Below, piece after piece: positions 60,497-64,000 of a DNA stretch of 64,000 nt. This DNA comes from Bacteroidales bacterium UBA1205 (lineage in GTDB: Bacteria; Bacteroidota; Bacteroidia; Bacteroidales; WCHB1-69): the NCBI GenBank assembly GCA_002309615.1, contig DBXT01000037.1, forward strand, positions 111,713 to 175,712. Direction: 5' to 3'. Positions within the stretch are counted from its first letter, which is position 1; every line of letters begins with the position of its first letter. A program made the position numbers and the translations under genes. A model generated the notes under the pieces. That model saw nothing but the letters and a program-made list of their open reading frames with translations, ran no database searches and had not been told where the DNA came from.

Positions 60497-61783
60497 ATGA
60501 TAATACGGCGAAATGTAATGGTGATATTATTGGTATGCGTATGCACCTATGTGCAAGCATCCGATACTTTACGTATAATGCATTATAATTTAATGCAATA
60601 TGCAGTGAATGTATCCAGTTGTATCACGGATTTGTCGCACAAAGACCAATGTTTGAGAACCATCATCAAGCATGTACACCCCGATATTATTACCGTCAAC
60701 GAGGTGGGTAAAGAATTGAAATACACAAAAAGAATATTGGATAGTTGTCTGAATATTGAAGGTATTTCCTGCTGGGCACATGGTAAGCTCACTTCCGAAT
60801 CGGGAGGAAATGCGAATAAGTTTTCCAATATGATATTTTATAATAAGGAAAAATTAACCATGTATACTTCCTATCATGTTCCTAATGCGGTACGCGATTT
60901 CAATATATATAAATTGTATGTAAACAATGCCGGTTTGCGTCAAGGGGATACTGTGTTTTTGGTAGTGATAGTCGGCCATTTGAAAGCAGGGGTGGCAGAC
61001 AGTTTAAAACGCGAAAGCCAAGTGGAGGTGCTTATGAAAAACCTGGGTAAAATAGGCAAGGCGGATAATTATATTTTTTGCGGGGATATTAATGTTTATT
61101 CCTCGTATGAACGGGCTTATCAATTGTTGGTGAACTATCCTAAATCGGCTATCCGTTTTTACGATCCCATAGAAAAAGCCGGCTATTGGCATGACAATCC
61201 GCAGTTTTCCACCACCCACACACAGTCCACCCATGATGTTTACGGTGACTGTTATTCCGCAGGCGGATTGGATGACCGTTTTGATTTTATACTCGTATCG
61301 GAATCCATCATGAAGGGAACTCGCCAAATAAAAGCCCTGCCACGTACTTACAGGGCCGTGGGACAAGACGGAATGCGATTGAATAAATCCATCATCGATA
61401 ACAATACTTCCTTACCGGCAAAAATGCTGAATGCTTTGAGTATTATGAGCGATCATTTACCGGTGATGATGGATTTAAAAATAGAAGAAGTCAACACATC
61501 CCGCTGGCATGCCGGCAACGATTTGTCAAGGGAAATGAAATCGGTAGAGGTGAAAAAGCCCATGGACAATCAGCTTACATTTTCATTGAATGACAGACAG
61601 TCTCGCGAATATAAGGTGGAAATAACATCCATATTCGGGCAGGTGGTGTTTGTTTCACAGGTGCAAACCACTGCTGGCGAAAACGAATTTACCCTCAATC
61701 TTCCCAAACTCTTACCGGGGATATATTGTCTTAAACTGACTTGTGAAGGTGCTCACACCATAAGAAAAATAATCAAAAGATAG
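60497..61783 (+). CDS. EEP-family protein exported by T9SS (type A sorting domain)
   Basis: The protein has 428 residues from the ATG at 60497, which follows the -7 box by 14 nt. Signal peptide VMVILLVCVCTYVQA. EEP motifs: RIMHYNLMQYA, ITVNEVGKEL (metal Glu), VIVGHLKAG (His in place of the usual HxK/R pattern), FCGDINVYSS, and MSDHLPVMMD. The last ~80 residues are a T9SS type A sorting domain (LTFSLNDRQSREYKVEITSI to LPGIYCLKLTCEGAHTIRKI). It is likely a surface or released nuclease/phosphatase; substrate unknown. The next gene starts 5 nt after its stop. Confidence 0.9.
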   Translation: MIIRRNVMVILLVCVCTYVQASDTLRIMHYNLMQYAVNVSSCITDLSHKDQCLRTIIKHVHPDIITVNEVGKELKYTKRILDSCLNIEGISCWAHGKLTSESGGNANKFSNMIFYNKEKLTMYTSYHVPNAVRDFNIYKLYVNNAGLRQGDTVFLVVIVGHLKAGVADSLKRESQVEVLMKNLGKIGKADNYIFCGDINVYSSYERAYQLLVNYPKSAIRFYDPIEKAGYWHDNPQFSTTHTQSTHDVYGDCYSAGGLDDRFDFILVSESIMKGTRQIKALPRTYRAVGQDGMRLNKSIIDNNTSLPAKMLNALSIMSDHLPVMMDLKIEEVNTSRWHAGNDLSREMKSVEVKKPMDNQLTFSLNDRQSREYKVEITSIFGQVVFVSQVQTTAGENEFTLNLPKLLPGIYCLKLTCEGAHTIRKIIKR

Positions 61784-61788
61784 ATACT

Positions 61789-62640
61789 ATGGACATAGGT
61801 TTGGCTGTTGCTTTGGCAATAACTTTGATAATAGCAATATGGTTGGTGGTAAAAAACGACCTGCCTAACGAGCAAACACAATTTGAAAAAAATATGGATA
61901 ACGTTGTGTTTGAAGATGAAAATATCAAAAACACAGATGATTTAAAACTCCGCATCAGCCGTTTGCAACTGCAGGAATATGAAGATGCTATACTAAGTCA
62001 GGCCTTGCCGGACATCCGTTTTGATATTATCCCTTTAGCCGAGGAAGATATTCCCGTAGGCAGTTCTAAAATAGGCGGATTCCCCGATATGGAATCGAAA
62101 ATGGCAGAGGATTTGCATACGCTTTTTTTTGCCCAAATCAATTGCTGTGAATGCAAGCACGAATACCTGCCGGATAAGGGTATGTTATATTTCTTCCTGA
62201 ATGCGGAAAAAGCGTTGCAAGGAGCTCCCGACATGGTGCAATGTGTGTATGTGGCGCAACAGGAAAAAATGCTGAGAAACGCCTGTATGTCCCAGCCCTT
62301 GTTCAATGCTTGCAGCATACATTTTTTTGATGCCTTGTCCTTGCCGGAATACGACAGTGTATGGACGGCAAATACCTTTACCGACTATAGGAAAAGTGCT
62401 TATTTTAAGCTGTGTAATGTTAACCAATGCAGCAAAATGTTCGGTTATCCCATGGGCATATCTTCCGTGTCGGATACGGAAAACGGAAACAAAACTTTGC
62501 TCCTGCAATTAGATTCCGATGCATCAAAAAATATGATGTGGGGCGAAAACGGCAGATTATATGTCTGGATAGACACCGAAAAACTGAAAAAAGGTGATTT
62601 TTCACAAGTGAGTGCCTGTATTGAGGATTATAAAGAATAG
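61789..62640 (+). CDS. DUF1963 (YwqG-like) protein with N-terminal membrane anchor
   Basis: The 283-residue protein has one N-terminal membrane segment (IGLAVALAITLIIAIWLVV, residues 3-21), an acidic linker, then a DUF1963/YwqG-like domain: SKIGGFPDM, LHTLFFAQINCCE, LPDKGMLYFFLNAE, FGYPMGISS, LLLQLDSD and GRLYVWIDTEKLKKGDF. Several Cys pairs (NCCECKH, CNVNQC) are unusual for the family. Function is unknown. It is probably co-transcribed with the T9SS-exported EEP protein and faces the cytoplasm or periplasm depending on topology. Confidence 0.8.
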   Translation: MDIGLAVALAITLIIAIWLVVKNDLPNEQTQFEKNMDNVVFEDENIKNTDDLKLRISRLQLQEYEDAILSQALPDIRFDIIPLAEEDIPVGSSKIGGFPDMESKMAEDLHTLFFAQINCCECKHEYLPDKGMLYFFLNAEKALQGAPDMVQCVYVAQQEKMLRNACMSQPLFNACSIHFFDALSLPEYDSVWTANTFTDYRKSAYFKLCNVNQCSKMFGYPMGISSVSDTENGNKTLLLQLDSDASKNMMWGENGRLYVWIDTEKLKKGDFSQVSACIEDYKE

Positions 62641-62812
62641 TGTGGTGTTATTTAAGAATCGCTATAAATAAACAGGATGATTACAAGTGCTATTGATGCT
62701 CAATTGTGGAGGCAGAGGATAATTTTCAATTGGCACAAAAGGATAAATCAATAAAATACATATTAGTGAAATTAGAAAAATAGTGGCAACGCTATAATTC
62801 ATATAAAAAATG

Positions 62813-62820
62813 TATTTTTG
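62813..62820 (+). promoter_or_regulatory. -7 promoter box (TATTTTTG) ahead of the structured region
   Basis: TATTTTTG on the plus strand. A transcript would start near 62827 and reach the terminator at 63080-63104, about 280 nt. Confidence 0.6.
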
Positions 62821-62826
62821 CACTTT

Positions 62827-63105
62827 GAAAAATATGCAATAAAATTTGAATTAAAATAGTAAAGAATAAAAAAGTAAATTAAATATTATTAATAAAGCAT
62901 TAGCTATTATTCGCGTTCAAATCAAAAGCGTCGGAAACTGATGATTTAGAATTATCGGATAATATATTCACGGAAGCGTAATGCTCAGTTGTACAGTATA
63001 ATGTTGATGCTCACACCAATTAGGTGTGGGTAATTCTAACTGTACAGCGGGGTTCACCGACGCTCCCCGTGAATGCGATAGAAAGGCCTGCACCTTTCTT
63101 TTTTC
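62827..63105 (+). ncRNA. candidate structured RNA (leader or free small RNA) with interleaved stems
   Basis: The 503-nt gap 62641-63143 holds no gene. Perfect or near-perfect complementary pairs: AGCATTA/TAATGCT (62896-62902/62979-62985), AGCGTCGG/CCGACGCT (62927-62934/63057-63064), TTAGAATTA/TAATTCTAA (62946-62954/63031-63039), ATTCACGG/CCGTGAAT (62966-62973/63067-63074), TTGTACAG/CTGTACAG with one G-U (62989-62996/63040-63047), and hairpin CACACC-AATTA-GGTGTG (63012-63028). Several cross each other, so they imply pseudoknots or alternative folds. A promoter box lies ahead and a terminator behind. Identity is unknown; it fits no class I can name. It could be a transcription-attenuating leader of the methylase gene. 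Confidence 0.5.
63080..63104 (+). terminator. Rho-independent terminator before the methylase gene
   Basis: AGAAAGG (63080-63086) pairs with CCTTTCT (63093-63099), loop CCTGCA, then a T tract to 63104. It lies 39 nt before the methylase ATG, so it either ends a separate RNA or attenuates the gene. Confidence 0.85.
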
Positions 63106-63143
63106 CGATAAGTGATTGATAGCATTGCAAAAACTATCAATCT

Positions 63144-64000
63144 ATGGCAGGAAATACAAATCTACATGTAGCTAATATTGGCAAAAACGATGAATTCTAC
63201 ACCCAACTTGATGACATTGCAAAAGAACTCAAGTATTACAAGCAGCATTTTCATGGTAAAGTAGTATTGTGTAATTGTGATGACCCTTACGAAAGTAATT
63301 TTTTCAAATATTTTGCACTTAATTTCAATCAATTAGGTATTAAAAAATTGATTGCTACCTGTTACAATGGTTCACCAATAGCCGGTGATGAACTGCCTTT
63401 GCTGTTTGAACTTGAAGACGCTGAACCCAAGAAAATAGCTTACAAAGTAGAAATAACAGAAGTACAAGACTACAATGGTGATGGAGCAGTCAATCTTGCT
63501 GATGTGCAATATTTGATTCAGAACGACAAAAACGTGCTTTCTTTGCTCAAAGGAAATGGAGACTTTCGTTCTGATGAGTGCAAGGATTTATTAAAAGAAG
63601 CAGACATTGTTGTAACAAATCCTCCATTCTCTTTGTTTAGAGAATATGTTGCACAATTGGTAAAATATGACAAGAAGTTTCTGATATTAGGAAATATGAA
63701 TGCGATTACATATAAAGAAATATTTCCCCTAATCAAAGAAAATAAACTTTGGATAGGTAATGGTTTTAATCTTTCAATGGTTTTTAGGACAACATATCCA
63801 AATAAATTAGAGGCAAATAGAAAGTATGTTATTTCAAAAGGATATGATCCTGATAAAAATTATGTGAAAACACCGGCTATTGCATGGTTTACAAATTTAG
63901 ATTTACCAAGGAGACATGCATTGTTAGATTTATACAAGCAGTATACTCCAGAAGAATATCCGCATTATGATAATTATGATGCAATAAATGTTGATAAAGT
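63144..64000 (+). CDS. EcoRI-type adenine-specific DNA methylase (5' part)
   Basis: The gene starts at the ATG at 63144 and runs off the window after 285 codons. The N-terminal NDEFYTQLDDIAKEL (about residues 15-29) and VVLCNCDDPYESNFFKYFA (about 40-58, SAM-binding area) match the EcoRI methylase family. VVTNPPFSLFREYV carries the catalytic NPPF (159-162). Between them, residues 109-120 (DYNGDGAVNLAD) form a perfect EF-hand/dockerin-like loop. The family methylates adenine with SAM. No restriction enzyme is visible in the window; one could lie beyond the edge. A terminator hairpin sits in the leader. Confidence 0.9.
   Translation, partial: MAGNTNLHVANIGKNDEFYTQLDDIAKELKYYKQHFHGKVVLCNCDDPYESNFFKYFALNFNQLGIKKLIATCYNGSPIAGDELPLLFELEDAEPKKIAYKVEITEVQDYNGDGAVNLADVQYLIQNDKNVLSLLKGNGDFRSDECKDLLKEADIVVTNPPFSLFREYVAQLVKYDKKFLILGNMNAITYKEIFPLIKENKLWIGNGFNLSMVFRTTYPNKLEANRKYVISKGYDPDKNYVKTPAIAWFTNLDLPRRHALLDLYKQYTPEEYPHYDNYDAINVDK

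Noticed and set aside
62936..62950. CTGATGA next to GAAA, as in a hammerhead ribozyme core
   Set aside because: The order is GAAA directly followed by CTGATGA with no room for a stem between, and no cleavage-site partner was found.
63144..64000. Complete restriction-modification system
   Set aside because: Only the methylase start is visible; no nuclease gene can be seen before the window ends.

Overview
The window comes from a Bacteroidota chromosome, most likely order Bacteroidales. It carries type IX secretion genes (porT, porU, porV) and proteins ending in type A or type B T9SS sorting domains. Many genes are preceded by the Bacteroidota -7 promoter box TAnnTTTG. It also has a DUF2795 protein and an Lnb/DUF4105 protein typical of the phylum. 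The DNA is A+T-rich. Gene density is normal except for several repeat-rich gaps.

Layout. 1-3.0 kb: the end of folC, then a queuosine-precursor operon queC-queD-queE-queF plus a small TIGR04076-like gene, headed by a clear preQ1-I riboswitch. 3.2-7.0 kb: an ECF sigma factor, a radical SAM/SPASM protein, rplS, efp and an lpxD-type acyltransferase. 7.1-14.5 kb (minus): pta, aspartate kinase and a 1631-residue T9SS type B surface protein. 14.5-20.1 kb: a DUF4143-type ATPase set among long repeats, a secreted EEP-fold nuclease/phosphatase, a LysM-tailed esterase and a tandem array of 30-bp palindromes. 20.1-28.4 kb: a 2747-residue T9SS type A surface protein. 28.4-32.2 kb: a mobile, repeat-rich island with an IS110-family element, whose 5' end looks like a bridge RNA, and a DUF559 gene. 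32.2-46 kb: housekeeping genes (pdxJ, dnaK, glycosyltransferase, folP, rhodanese, rfaE1/hldA, porT, eno, phosphohexomutase, Lnb-like). 46.2-50.9 kb: two tRNA-Leu genes flanking a phosphopantetheinyl transferase, mnmE and an acyltransferase, then a DUF2795 gene and ispF. 50.9-60.3 kb (minus): a run sbcD-sbcC-porU-porV-ispF. 60.5-64 kb: a T9SS-exported EEP protein, a DUF1963-like protein, a candidate structured RNA and the start of an EcoRI-type adenine methylase that runs off the edge.

How the genes fit together. queCDEF convert the 6-carboxytetrahydropterin branch point into preQ1, and the riboswitch gives feedback on their translation. PorU (sortase) with PorV and PorT form part of the T9SS that would export at least three products in this window: the 9586-14481 protein, the 20108-28351 protein and the 60497-61783 protein.

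Most unusual signals: (1) an IS110 element in a palindromic target, with a two-loop leader whose putative guides match both its flanks and its own end; (2) a 62.8-63.1 kb segment with several interleaved 7-9 bp complementarities, its own promoter box and a terminator; (3) an array of alternating CATG- and GTGCAC-centred palindromes; (4) a modular ~0.6 kb repeat that brackets accessory genes. All calls come from reading the sequence. No database search or folding program was run.
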